Below are positions 1-8,787 of a stretch of DNA of 26,082 nucleotides, in pieces. The translations under genes and the position numbers were made by a program. Positions within the stretch are counted from its first letter, which is position 1. Each line of letters opens with the position of its first letter. The DNA comes from Anaerolineales bacterium UBA7227 (GTDB taxonomy: Bacteria; Chloroflexota; Anaerolineae; Anaerolineales; Villigracilaceae), in assembly GCA_002473085.1 (NCBI GenBank), contig DKTP01000111.1, positions 1-26,082 on the forward strand, in the 5' to 3' direction. The notes under the pieces are model-generated. The model did not search any database and was not told the origin of the DNA. It worked only from the letters and a program-made list of their open reading frames with translations.

Positions 1-60
1 AAGTTTCAGGTGTCAGGTGTTGGGTATCAGGGTTCACGTTTCAGGTGTCAGGCGCCAGGT
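1..60. repeat. Intergenic simple repeat (TTTCAGGTGTCAGG family)
   Basis: The 14-mer TTTCAGGTGTCAGG occurs at 4-17 and again at 39-52, with degenerate copies between. Its exact reverse complement occurs at 17106-17119 inside the lipoprotein gene, so this is a dispersed family rather than a local tandem repeat. The segment lies just past the stop codon of the minus-strand membrane protein gene. No gene is visible in it. Confidence 0.7.
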
Positions 61-3000
61 TTATTTGTTCACCGCGTAGATGACGGTCTGCCCGTCGCGG
101 AAGACTTCCGTCCAAAAGATGCCGTTGTATTGCGCGAACTTGAGCAGGCCCGCGCCGGGGTAGTAGACGCTCTCCGCTTGTCCCACGACGATGTAACGGA
201 CGTTGTATTTCACCAGGAAGGCCATCGCCTCGACCGGGTCGGTCGTATTATAAAACGTCGTGATCTCGGCGATGCGGTTCTCGATGATGAGCGGCTCCAC
301 GAAGCCGCGCTGCTGCCGCTGGTGCCAGTTCCAGCCGACGACTCCGGGCAGGCCGGTGTAGATCGTGAAGCGCGTGCACCAGCGATACTCCACGCAGTTG
401 GCCTCCACGATCACGGGCGAACCCTGCACGTTGTCCTGCATCCAGCGGATGGCGCGGTAATCCTGGCCGAGGTCCATGTCCACCGAGTCCCAGTAGGTGG
501 AGGTCGCCATGTAAGTCATCGAGTCGGGCGTGTACGGGACTTGGGGATTCATGCGGTCGCGCATCTTGTCTGCCGTGGCGGACAGGGTGTAGGCGAACGC
601 GCCCGAGACGAGGAGAGTCAGGCCGACCTGCCAGACGGAGCGCCAGCGGAACTTCCACGACGGGACGGCGGGGAGCGTCCACCCGAGCGCGGCCGCCGCG
701 CTGACGGAGAGCATCGTCCACGCTTGCAGATAGAGTTTGAAGACCGTGTTCATGCGCCCGATGTCGCCGACGACGACGATGAGTTCCACCGCGAGGGTCA
801 GTATGAGCGAAGTCCCGACCATGAACAGGACCCAGCGTTTCGCGTCGGATTGTCCCGGACGCAGGAGGAGGATCGCGGCCCACAGCGCCATCGGCAGGGC
901 GATGAGCGAGACGACCGCGCCGCGGTAGAGGAGATAGATCATCGCGACCGCGAACGCGGCGACGATGATCTCGATGAGCAGCTGCCAGGGCTTGAGTTTA
1001 TTGAGCGCGGAAAGCGGGGTGGCGGCCATCCACTGGCGCGTCTCCCAGACCATCCACGCGCAGAGGACGAAGAGGAACACGCCCCAATGCGTGAAGTAGG
1101 ACGAGATGGGCGTATGTCCGCCGCGCCACGCGGCGACGGCGTTATAGCCCGATCCCCACCAGTGGAAGTAGGGCTGATAGAAGAGGAAGGCCAGCGCGAT
1201 GAGGGTCACGCCGCCCGCGATGGATACGATCAAACGTAGGACGTACGGCGGAAGGTCGAAGCGCTTCTCCTTGAAATCGAACGCGATGAACAGCCCATAT
1301 CCCAGCGCGGCGGCCGCCAGCGGGAGATAGGCGTACGCGTCCCATGTGTTCGTGGGATAGATCGCGCCGAGGACCAATGCTCCCAAAATCATCGGCGGAA
1401 GCGCGTTACGCAACACGGAATACGTACTACGGTTTGCGTATTGCGTATTGCGTAAAAACAAGATTATTGACAATCCCCACGCGATCATGAACAGGGACAG
1501 GATCATCACGATCATGTGCGCGTGCAGGTCGCTGTAGAGGAAAGTGAACAGCGGGAACTCGGTGATCGGCTCCACGTCGCCTGGGGCGGGGATGACGCGG
1601 CTCGGAAACCAGTACCAGTCGCCCCGTCCGAGGGGAAGCGGAGTCCCGGCAAGACTTTTGGCGAAGCCGTCCAATCCCCAAATCCAGCGCTGGAAGAGTC
1701 CCGCTCCCTCCGTAACGCCGTCGGGCGCGCCCATGCGCTGGAAGGCGCGCCACACCGTCTGGATCGTCCCCAGGTTGCCGAGCAGGAGGGTGAACGCGGT
1801 CGCGGCGAAGCCGGCGATCAGCGGCCAGTTTTCAGCGTTCGGCGGGCGGCTCGCGGCGCCTGGCGTTTCCTCGGCGCTCGTCGGCGCGTCCGCCCGTCTG
1901 CTCGCGCGGACGAGATTGAGTCCTATAGTGAACGCGCTCGTCCCCACCAGCGCGAACAGCGTGGGCAAAATCATGTTGTACGCGATGGACGGGACGATGC
2001 CGAGCAATTTCACCGGCATGCCGACCAGCACGAAGCCGTAATAGTAGTAGTTGATGTATCCGCCCGCGAACCATGGATCGTACGGCGGGAAGGTCGTGGA
2101 TCTAATGACCGCGTTGAAATACGAAAAATCCATCGGGCGCTCGCCGCCCTTCGACGGATGCCACAGGTCGGGGTTGGCGAGGCGGATGAACAGATCAATG
2201 AGGAACAGCGCCAGGAAGACTCCCTCGACGATGATGAACGCGCGGCGGTTGGACTTCCACTCCCGCGCCAACGCCTCTCTCTGGACCCAGGCCTGCCACG
2301 CCCCCGTCAGCGCCATCGCCGCGAAGACGATTCCCAGCAACCCGCGGCTGACGGGGACTCCCAGCGAGCCGAGCAGCCACGCCGCGTACGCGAAGACGAC
2401 GATCCCCAGCGTGCGCGCGAGCGCGTATCCCTTGTCCGCCAGGCCGGGCAGGGCGCGCCGCGCCAGCGGGTAGGCGGTCAAACCGAGGATGAAGATGAAC
2501 AGATACCAGACGATCAGCCCGAGGAACGGATATTTATTTTGCAGCCATTCGTAGTCGAACAACCGCGACCACGTCCCGCCCGCCTGCTGCCCCGCGAGAC
2601 GGTCCGCGGGCAGCATGAGACTCTTGGGCGGACGGTATTTGCCCGCGTCCTTCGGGGCGAGATGGACGGTCTGACTCGTGTCCACCGCGCCGAGACTGGA
2701 CGCGACCGCGGCGGGGTTGTAGTCCGCGCTTTTCTTGAAGATGAGTACCTTCGGATGGTCGTAGAAGGTGAAGGCCTCCTCCGCTGAGCCGTCGTTGATG
2801 GAGAAGGTCCCCAGCGAGGGATAGGATGTGAAGGTCTTTATAAGGTCGAATCCGAGGCGTCCCTGATACGCGCCCGGCTCGGCGACGCGATAGCAGCGGA
2901 TGATGTCTTCGCCGGGCGGACAGCCGATGAGTTCGCGGTAGTAGACCGTCGTCAACGGGTAGCGTTCGGGGACGCGCGTGATCTGCGCGTATTGGTGGTT

Positions 3001-5052
3001 GGTGGGGATGAAGATATAGTCGGTCTGGTTGAGGACGTCCTGGAAGCGCGCCAGTTTGTCGGGGTTGTCGTCCCAATAGACTTGCAGGTTGAGGTTGCCG
3101 TACATGCTGGCGAACCCGTCGTAGCCGTCCACGCGGAAGGGCAGGGTCCAGTCATAGTCGGTCTCGTTGGCGATGGACGCGCCGGAGAGAGTCAACGAGG
3201 CGGTGGTTTCGATCCTGAGGAAGTAGTTCTGTCCCGCCGTCAGTGAGACAGGCTGGTCGAGGGTCAGCAGGAAGGATTGTCCGCGCGGGTCGTCGTCAGC
3301 GCGGAAGTCGGAGGCGGCGGAGGCCGAGGTCAGCGCGGATGCCGCGTCCGGCCGTTCGAGCAGGGACAGGTTGAGGGTCTGCTCGGAGGCGGGGTTGGCG
3401 AGGATGTGCGGGAGCAGGACGGATGTCAGCGGGGCGTTCGTCCGCGGTGAGAAGGCAGTCCAGTAGGGTTCGGCGCTGGTGATGAGAGTCCCTTCGGGGA
3501 ACGGAAGAGGCTGGACGGTCCCGTCGGCATATTGGAGAGTGATCGGCCCCGGCACGTTCTGGAAGATCCAGCGCGAGGCGGACATGCGCGTCTCGGGGCG
3601 GGTGTAGATGCCGAGGAAGGCGAAGGCCCAGAGCGCGGTTAAAACCAGGACGATTCCGCCGATTGTGTACGCCAACGGTTTAAGGTTGAGCGTTGAAGGT
3701 TGAAGATTGCGGCGGACTTGAAACCTGGAATTTGCAACTTGAAGCGCCATCCACGCGGCCATCATGCACAGCAGCGGGTAGATGGGAAGCTGGTAGCGCA
3801 TGGTGGGGTTGAATTGAAGCGACTGCCAGCCGAAGTACAGCGCCGTCCACGACCAGAGGAGGATGTGACGGCGTTCGCCTTTCAGGATGCGCCAGCCCAT
3901 CACGAGAAAACCCGCCCAGGCGAGGATGCCGAGCGGAAGTCCCAGCCCCCAGACGGTGAGATTGGTGAACGAGTACAGGTGCGTGCGGCGGATCCATTGC
4001 AGGTTCCAGGGCATGTCGGCGAGGCCGGTGGCCTGTGAGCGGATCTCGCCCAGGTTCTCTATCCACTGCTTGTTCGGGAGGAGGGTGTCGAAGGCGTAGG
4101 GCTGGAAGACGCGGAAGGAAAGGATGGTGAAGATGCCGCCGACGATGAGGCAGGCAAAAATCAGTTTCCAGTGTTCAGTGATCAGTTTTATTCCCGAAGG
4201 AAGTTCGGTGATATTCCCTATCGCCTGTTCTGTCTCGGAAGCCTGATGGCTGATTACTGACGACTGATTACTGAAACGAAGCGCCAGAGCAATCGGCAGG
4301 ACGACTGCCATCGCCACGGTGTTGATCTTGCTCGCCACGGCCATACCGAGCAGGAGACCGAAGAGGAGCGACTGCCAAAGCAAAGGTGAGGGATGAAGGA
4401 TGAAAGATGAAAGGCGGCGCGGATTCGGCGTACCCTCCGTCTCCTGTCTTCCGTCCTCGGCCGGCTTGTCGTACGCGATCCGCACGGCTACATACAACGC
4501 CGCGTAGAGGAAAGGATTGGCGAACAGATCCACCACGAAATAATGCGATTGCTGGATCTGCATCACCGCCAGCGCGGAGAAGGCCGCCGCCAGGAGCGCG
4601 ACTTTGCGGTTATAGACGCGCGCTACGACGAAGTACAGAAAGAGGACGCTGAGCAGATCGGCGAAGGCCGAGAACTCGCGGCCGAAAAATTTCAGCGGTC
4701 CCGCCGACGGGCCGAGGGCCTCATACGCCACGCGGACAATGGTCATCGGCAGGTTGCCGTAGACGAAAAAGCCCGCGCCGCGGTTGCGCGGATTAAGCGT
4801 GGAAGTCGCGGTGTCGAAGTATTCCCCAATCGTCATCCAGCGCTGGCGTTCGGGCGGACAGGCGTCAATCGAAACGCCCGCGTCCATGCAGGCGTGGGCG
4901 CGCAGGTTTTCGGCCACTCCCGTCAGGAACAACTCGTCGGGATGCTGGTGCTGTCCCTCGCCCCAGGTCGCGCCGCTGAAACGCAAATACGCCGCCACAG
5001 CGAGGACGGCGACGAGGAGCAGGTCGTATAGCCAGGGTCGTTTTTGGGACAT
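61..5052 (-). CDS. Giant GT39-like glycosyltransferase fused to DUF2298 membrane domain
   Basis: A 1663-residue polytopic membrane protein. Residues 1 to about 490 resemble GT39/ArnT-type lipid-phosphate-sugar glycosyltransferases: a short cytoplasmic N-terminus, a first membrane helix (about 8-24), then an external loop with His-Pro-Asp-Glu at 37-40, where this fold places its catalytic acid. Residues of about 490-850 are mostly soluble and rich in Thr, Ser and aromatics, consistent with an extracytoplasmic beta-rich domain. From about 860 to the end there are many further helices with a Tyr-rich YYYYGF stretch and an SDLHAH motif typical of DUF2298. The expected role is transfer of sugars from a polyprenyl carrier outside the membrane; acceptor and donor cannot be read from the sequence. 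The ATG at 5050-5052 has no good ribosome site. Several low-complexity segments inside it (about 1420-1460, 3680-3742, 4160-4277, 4391-4414) look like intergenic repeats absorbed in frame. The fusion itself is clear; the assignment of each half is family-level inference. Confidence 0.8.
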   Translation of the reverse strand: MSQKRPWLYDLLLVAVLAVAAYLRFSGATWGEGQHQHPDELFLTGVAENLRAHACMDAGVSIDACPPERQRWMTIGEYFDTATSTLNPRNRGAGFFVYGNLPMTIVRVAYEALGPSAGPLKFFGREFSAFADLLSVLFLYFVVARVYNRKVALLAAAFSALAVMQIQQSHYFVVDLFANPFLYAALYVAVRIAYDKPAEDGRQETEGTPNPRRLSSFILHPSPLLWQSLLFGLLLGMAVASKINTVAMAVVLPIALALRFSNQSSVISHQASETEQAIGNITELPSGIKLITEHWKLIFACLIVGGIFTILSFRVFQPYAFDTLLPNKQWIENLGEIRSQATGLADMPWNLQWIRRTHLYSFTNLTVWGLGLPLGILAWAGFLVMGWRILKGERRHILLWSWTALYFGWQSLQFNPTMRYQLPIYPLLCMMAAWMALQVANSRFQVRRNLQPSTLNLKPLAYTIGGIVLVLTALWAFAFLGIYTRPETRMSASRWIFQNVPGPITLQYADGTVQPLPFPEGTLITSAEPYWTAFSPRTNAPLTSVLLPHILANPASEQTLNLSLLERPDAASALTSASAASDFRADDDPRGQSFLLTLDQPVSLTAGQNYFLRIETTASLTLSGASIANETDYDWTLPFRVDGYDGFASMYGNLNLQVYWDDNPDKLARFQDVLNQTDYIFIPTNHQYAQITRVPERYPLTTVYYRELIGCPPGEDIIRCYRVAEPGAYQGRLGFDLIKTFTSYPSLGTFSINDGSAEEAFTFYDHPKVLIFKKSADYNPAAVASSLGAVDTSQTVHLAPKDAGKYRPPKSLMLPADRLAGQQAGGTWSRLFDYEWLQNKYPFLGLIVWYLFIFILGLTAYPLARRALPGLADKGYALARTLGIVVFAYAAWLLGSLGVPVSRGLLGIVFAAMALTGAWQAWVQREALAREWKSNRRAFIIVEGVFLALFLIDLFIRLANPDLWHPSKGGERPMDFSYFNAVIRSTTFPPYDPWFAGGYINYYYYGFVLVGMPVKLLGIVPSIAYNMILPTLFALVGTSAFTIGLNLVRASRRADAPTSAEETPGAASRPPNAENWPLIAGFAATAFTLLLGNLGTIQTVWRAFQRMGAPDGVTEGAGLFQRWIWGLDGFAKSLAGTPLPLGRGDWYWFPSRVIPAPGDVEPITEFPLFTFLYSDLHAHMIVMILSLFMIAWGLSIILFLRNTQYANRSTYSVLRNALPPMILGALVLGAIYPTNTWDAYAYLPLAAAALGYGLFIAFDFKEKRFDLPPYVLRLIVSIAGGVTLIALAFLFYQPYFHWWGSGYNAVAAWRGGHTPISSYFTHWGVFLFVLCAWMVWETRQWMAATPLSALNKLKPWQLLIEIIVAAFAVAMIYLLYRGAVVSLIALPMALWAAILLLRPGQSDAKRWVLFMVGTSLILTLAVELIVVVGDIGRMNTVFKLYLQAWTMLSVSAAAALGWTLPAVPSWKFRWRSVWQVGLTLLVSGAFAYTLSATADKMRDRMNPQVPYTPDSMTYMATSTYWDSVDMDLGQDYRAIRWMQDNVQGSPVIVEANCVEYRWCTRFTIYTGLPGVVGWNWHQRQQRGFVEPLIIENRIAEITTFYNTTDPVEAMAFLVKYNVRYIVVGQAESVYYPGAGLLKFAQYNGIFWTEVFRDGQTVIYAVNK
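4160..4277. repeat. In-gene inverted simple repeat (CAGTAATCAGT family)
   Basis: Within the giant glycosyltransferase gene, copies of CAGTGATCAGT-like sequence at the left and GATTACTGACGACTGATTACT at the right face each other as degenerate inverted repeats. The encoded stretch is polar and low in complexity between two membrane helices, unlike its surroundings. It keeps the frame open. It is probably a repeat inserted into a loop-encoding region. Confidence 0.5.
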
Positions 5053-5165
5053 GGTTAGTTGGTTGGCTGGTTGGGTAGTTGGCTAGTTTGCTGGTTGGGT
5101 AGTTGGCTAGTTTGCTGGTTGGCTGGTTGGCTGGTTGGCTGGTTGGCTGGTTGGCGCGTGTTTGT
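5053..5165. repeat. Intergenic GGTTGGCT tandem repeats
   Basis: The whole spacer between the two glycosyltransferase genes is simple sequence. A 24-bp unit starting GCTGGTTGGG is repeated exactly at 5066-5089 and 5090-5113, followed by about five copies of the 8-mer GGCTGGTT up to about 5155. No promoter or terminator is visible. The downstream minus-strand gene begins right after it, so it probably depends on read-through. Confidence 0.75.
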
Positions 5166-7229
5166 TCATCGCACGGGGACGAAGTATACCCAGAAACTCT
5201 GCCACCACGGTTCCGATTCATGCAGAGTTAATTCGCCCTGCGGATACAGCCGCCGCAACTCTTCGAGCGCCGCCGTGTCGTTGAAATTCGCGGCGAGCGG
5301 GCTGGCCTTGAAGATAAAGAGTTTCGGCGCGGGCAATTGTAACGTATCCGCCAGTTTCCCGCGCGGCAGGCCGAGGTCGCGGTTCGGGATTCCCGCCCAC
5401 AGCGCGGGCAGGCGCGTGTCCACCCACTGCTCGTACGGAACGATCCAGACGCGGTCGGGATTCCCAAAGGCGCGGACGACTTCTCCCATCTCCGACGTTC
5501 TCCACACGACGCGGTCATACTGGGCGGCGAACTGGCGGAAGACGAGATCATAATTCTGGACGGCGGACGCGGCGAACAGGATTCCGACCACGCCCGCGGC
5601 GATGACCGCCTCCCCGCTTCGCTTCAATCCTACCGAGAAAGCGGACAGCAGGCCGTCGAGCGTCATCCCCACGAGGACGAAGACCGGCACGAGCGCGCCG
5701 CCCGCGCGGGTCAACGCGGGATTCTCGACGGGGAAGGCGAGAGAGAAAGCCGAGGGCAGGATCAAGGTCAGGATGGCGGCGACCAGCCAGAGGTCCAGGA
5801 AGCGGCGGCGGGCGAGGAGGAGAGTCAAGCCGAGGAGGAAGAGCGCGCCCGTCACCACATCCAACGCGGGGCGGTGGACAATCGAATTGACGAAGATGTT
5901 CCCGTTGTTGACGTTGAACATCAGCAGCGCGTTCCAGAGATTGGAGACGAAGACGGGGGCGGGGTTTGGGACGACGGCGCGCGAGGCGGCGCGGTTCCAG
6001 AATTCGGCGGGGAATTCGAGGGAATATCGAAGCAGGGGCAGGAAGACGATCAGGGCGGCGAAGAGGAGCAGCGCGTAATGCGAGAGGCGGATCGGGCGGC
6101 AGGAGAGTAGATGGAGGAGGAAAGTGACGAGGACGAGGAGCGGCGCGATCCGAAACGGCGTGTACCCGTGCAAGCCGAGACCGAGGAAGAGGCCAGAGAG
6201 GAGGAAGTCGTTGCGGCTGTTTGTACGCAGTCCACGCAGGAGGAAGTAGAACGTGGGCGCGGCGAAAAGCGGATAGAGCGGGAAGCGCAATCCGATGCGG
6301 CTGATGACGTTCGGCCAGTAGGCGACGCCCGCGAAGAGCATGGCAAGTAAACCCGCGCGTCGGTTGGCGATCTCCCTGCCGAGCAGGTAGATGAACGGGA
6401 GCGTGAAAAAGCCGAGGAGCGCCGTGCCGATCTTGAGACTTTGGAAACTCAATCCCGTGCGGAAAAGCGCGGCGGCGAGGAGCGTCCAATAGAACTGGAT
6501 GGCTTCGCGTCCCGTGTTGCGCGGAAAGAAGACGCGCGTCTCGCCCTGCGTGATGTCGTACACGTCGAAGAGTTTTTCGGCGTGGTCGCTGAACGGTTCG
6601 GCGGGGACTGAGGCGAGGTGATGAAAGCGAAAGAAAGCCGCGATGAGGAAGATGAGGAAGATGAGAAGCGGTACACGGATGGCGCGGATTTGACGGAGAA
6701 ACACGGATTTTCTTGTTTTTATAAAATCCGAGAAATCTCTCTTGTCCGTGTAATCCGTGTGCGGGTTTTTACCCTGCCAGAAAGCGCGGACGAAAAACGC
6801 GATCCCCGCGAGCCAGAGGGACAGGTTCAGCGGGGTGAAGCGGTTGTCTCCGAAAAGGTAAAACGCGATGGAGAGAAAAATGAAAGATGAAAGGAGAAAG
6901 AAAAAAAATGAAGAGGATGGAAATTTTTTCTCTGGGCGTTTGACGGAATCCTGAAGTTCTACTTCAGGGCTTGTCGAAGCCGAAAGTAGAACTTTCGGAT
7001 TCCTGCTCGGCGGATCGGGCAAAGTCCACTCGCCGCGGCAGAAGGACCAGACGGCGAATCCCGCCGCGAGGAGATAGAGCGCGAGCGCGGCGGGAATCCG
7101 CGCGGGCGGTTCGAGACAGGTCTGCGCGGCGAGGGCGAGGAGCAGCGCGGCCAGCGGGCGGACGGGAAACTTATCCGCCGCAGGTGTGGACATTTCAGCC
7201 CGTTTGGATGAAAATAACCGCTGTTCCAT
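5166..7229 (-). CDS. GT39/ArnT-like membrane glycosyltransferase
   Basis: A polytopic protein of about 687 residues. After an N-terminal hydrophobic segment and a variable region comes the family-like core. This has an acidic first external loop (FSDHAEKLFDV), an FPRNTGREAIQFYW stretch, and repeated membrane helices of the dolichyl/polyprenyl-phosphate-sugar transferase type, ending in a soluble C-terminal domain. It probably glycosylates an envelope lipid or protein outside the membrane; the substrate is unknown. I prefer the ATG at 7227-7229 because GGGAG lies at a good distance upstream; an in-frame GTG at 7269-7271 would add 14 residues and lacks such a site. It lies upstream of the giant GT39-DUF2298 gene on the same strand, so the two are probably co-transcribed. 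Its N-terminal third contains three repeat-like insertions (6673-6760, 6880-6894, 6945-7003) that are read through in frame. Confidence 0.8.
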   Translation of the reverse strand: MEQRLFSSKRAEMSTPAADKFPVRPLAALLLALAAQTCLEPPARIPAALALYLLAAGFAVWSFCRGEWTLPDPPSRNPKVLLSASTSPEVELQDSVKRPEKKFPSSSFFFFLLSSFIFLSIAFYLFGDNRFTPLNLSLWLAGIAFFVRAFWQGKNPHTDYTDKRDFSDFIKTRKSVFLRQIRAIRVPLLIFLIFLIAAFFRFHHLASVPAEPFSDHAEKLFDVYDITQGETRVFFPRNTGREAIQFYWTLLAAALFRTGLSFQSLKIGTALLGFFTLPFIYLLGREIANRRAGLLAMLFAGVAYWPNVISRIGLRFPLYPLFAAPTFYFLLRGLRTNSRNDFLLSGLFLGLGLHGYTPFRIAPLLVLVTFLLHLLSCRPIRLSHYALLLFAALIVFLPLLRYSLEFPAEFWNRAASRAVVPNPAPVFVSNLWNALLMFNVNNGNIFVNSIVHRPALDVVTGALFLLGLTLLLARRRFLDLWLVAAILTLILPSAFSLAFPVENPALTRAGGALVPVFVLVGMTLDGLLSAFSVGLKRSGEAVIAAGVVGILFAASAVQNYDLVFRQFAAQYDRVVWRTSEMGEVVRAFGNPDRVWIVPYEQWVDTRLPALWAGIPNRDLGLPRGKLADTLQLPAPKLFIFKASPLAANFNDTAALEELRRLYPQGELTLHESEPWWQSFWVYFVPVR
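6673..6760. repeat. In-gene inverted repeat, ACACGGAT family
   Basis: The arms ACACGGAT (6673-6680) and ATCCGTGT (6753-6760) enclose further copies of ACACGGATT and TCCGTGTAATCCGTGT. The 14-mer ACGGATGGCGCGGA at 6675-6688 recurs exactly at 9146-9159 in an intergenic hairpin. The insert is translated as a hydrophilic, charged stretch inside the glycosyltransferase. Confidence 0.65.
6945..7003. repeat. Three-stem palindromic element inside a gene
   Basis: The outer stem GGAATCC (6945-6951) pairs with GGATTCC (6997-7003). It encloses two perfect hairpins: CCTGAAGT/ACTTCAGG with loop TCT (6950-6968) and CCGAAAGT/ACTTTCGG with loop AGA (6980-6998). The outer stem and the inner hairpins share two bases at each end, so they compete slightly. 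The two loops are complementary. The element lies in frame within the N-terminal region of the glycosyltransferase gene. Confidence 0.7.
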
Positions 7230-7253
7230 TTCAGGCTCCCGGCCCGGCGCGGG

Positions 7254-7282
7254 TTGCGATTTGGAATTCACGCCCCTATTTT
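7254..7282 (+). promoter_or_regulatory. Possible sigma70-type promoter for the M42 peptidase gene
   Basis: TTGCGA at 7254-7259 and TATTTT at 7277-7282 are separated by 17 bp, each matching four of six consensus bases. A start near 7289 would leave a short leader containing ACGAGG before the ATG at 7302. The match is only moderate. Confidence 0.4.
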
Positions 7283-7301
7283 ATCTCTCAAACGAGGCAA
7301 C

Positions 7302-8288
7302 ATGAAAACGCTTCTCCGCACCCTCACTGAAATTCCCGCCCCCTCCGGCCGCGAAGACAGAATCCGCGCGGCGGTGAAAGAGATGATCCAACCCTACGCG
7401 GACGAAATCCGCGTGGACGCGCTCGGCAACCTGCTGGCGCGCAAGGGGAAAAAAGCCAAAGGCGGCAAACGCGTCATGCTGGCCGCGCACATGGACGAGA
7501 TCGGGATCATCGTCTCGCACGTGGACGCGAACGGGTACGCGCGGTTCAGCGCGCTGGGCGGACTCAGTCCGCACCGGCGGCTGGCGGCGCGGGTGAAATT
7601 TCTCAACGGGGCGCGCGGCGTCGTCGGCCTCGAACGCGAGGCGGAGACGAAGGAGCGGACGCCGAGTCTCGACCGGTATTACATTGACACGGGCGCGACC
7701 AGCGAGAAGGACTCCCCCGTCAAGGTGGGCGACGTGGCGGTGTTCGACTCCGATTTTCAGGACTTCGGGAAACGCGTCGTCTCGAAGTGTCTCGACGACC
7801 GCGCCGGCGTGGCGCTGCTCATCGAAAGCCTCCAAAACCTGAGGCCGGGCGCGAACGAGGTCTGGTACGCGTTCACCGTCCAGGAGGAGGTGGGGACGCG
7901 CGGCGCGGGTCCCGCCGCGTATGGGATTGATCCCGAAGTCGGGCTGGCGGTGGACGTGACTCTCGCGAACGACGCGCCAAACGCGCGCGAGCGGAATCCC
8001 ATCTCGCTCGGAGGCGGACCCGCCGTCAAGGTCAAGGACGCGACCGTGATCTCGGACCCGCGCATCGTGGAGGAGTTGACGCGTCTCGCGGAGAAGAACC
8101 GCGTCCCGCATCAGTTCGAACTTTTGGAGATGGGCGGCACGGACGCGGGCAAGATGCAGATGACCGGTCTCGGCGCGCAGGCGGGCGGGATCGCCATCCC
8201 GCTGCGTCATATCCATTCGCCGTCCGAGATGGTGGACATGGACGATTTGGAGAACGCCGGGAAACTGCTGGCTTTGTTTTTGCGCTGA
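7302..8288 (+). CDS. M42 family metallopeptidase (glutamyl aminopeptidase/endoglucanase-like)
   Basis: A cytosolic, usually oligomeric, two-metal aminopeptidase that trims N-terminal residues from peptides. The 328-residue protein has the expected M42 ligands: His63 and Asp65 in AAHMDEIG, Asp165 in KCLDDRAG, Glu195-Glu196 in VQEEVGTRGA, Asp218 in AVDV and His305 in RHIHSPSE. Length is close to the family norm. The ATG at 7302 is chosen over one at 7254 because GAGG precedes it and the family starts at this point, with PAPSGRE near residue 13. It is followed 15 bp later by an unrecognised gene with a strong ribosome site, so the two form an operon. Confidence 0.93.
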   Translation: MKTLLRTLTEIPAPSGREDRIRAAVKEMIQPYADEIRVDALGNLLARKGKKAKGGKRVMLAAHMDEIGIIVSHVDANGYARFSALGGLSPHRRLAARVKFLNGARGVVGLEREAETKERTPSLDRYYIDTGATSEKDSPVKVGDVAVFDSDFQDFGKRVVSKCLDDRAGVALLIESLQNLRPGANEVWYAFTVQEEVGTRGAGPAAYGIDPEVGLAVDVTLANDAPNARERNPISLGGGPAVKVKDATVISDPRIVEELTRLAEKNRVPHQFELLEMGGTDAGKMQMTGLGAQAGGIAIPLRHIHSPSEMVDMDDLENAGKLLALFLR

Positions 8289-8303
8289 CGAAAAGGAGAC
8301 GAT

Positions 8304-8762
8304 ATGGGAGACTACAAACGCACGACGCGCGAATGCACGCTGGATTCGATGCGGCCTGAACTGGGCGAGGCGCTGCGCGCGCACGTGGAAAAGTACAACC
8401 TCGGCGACATCCTCGCCGACGCGAAGGTCTGCGTGGAGACTGTCTCGGAGAAGACCAAAAAGGGACTCTTCGGCGGCGGCGAGACGGTCTATACCGCGGC
8501 TGTGCTGACGAAGGACTGGCTGGTGTGGGCGAACAGCGGCACGAAGACGCCGGTCCACGCCATGTCGGCGCGGCTGAACCAGATCACCGTGCAGGATTAC
8601 GCCCAATCGAGTTTCGCGAAGATGATCCCCGACACGGGCGTGAACGTCAACGGGCTGAAGACCGACTCGCCCGAAGCGGGGACGACGTTCATCGGGCTGG
8701 AGGAGAACGCGGCGGGCGTGAAATTCCGCCAGGCGTTGATCGCCGCGGCACAGGGCGCGTGA
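8304..8762 (+). CDS. Uncharacterised protein, partner of M42 peptidase
   Basis: 152 residues, with no family I can name. AAAGGAG sits just before the ATG, and the gap to the M42 gene is 15 bp, so translation and co-transcription look secure. The middle part has alternating hydrophobic strands (VYTAAVLTKDWLVWANS) that suggest a small beta-rich, perhaps PH-like, fold. A Gly-rich turn (GLFGGG) precedes it and an amphipathic C-terminal helix ends the protein. There is no signal peptide or membrane segment. The fold suggestion is a guess. Confidence 0.8.
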   Translation: MGDYKRTTRECTLDSMRPELGEALRAHVEKYNLGDILADAKVCVETVSEKTKKGLFGGGETVYTAAVLTKDWLVWANSGTKTPVHAMSARLNQITVQDYAQSSFAKMIPDTGVNVNGLKTDSPEAGTTFIGLEENAAGVKFRQALIAAAQGA

Positions 8763-8787
8763 GGCGGAGCGACGCGCCGTCTCGTAC

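Noticed and set aside
10..1239. Long plus-strand open frames opposite the giant membrane protein and elsewhere
   Set aside because: High GC gives long antisense frames. These have low-complexity, charged products, lack ribosome sites and overlap clear genes.
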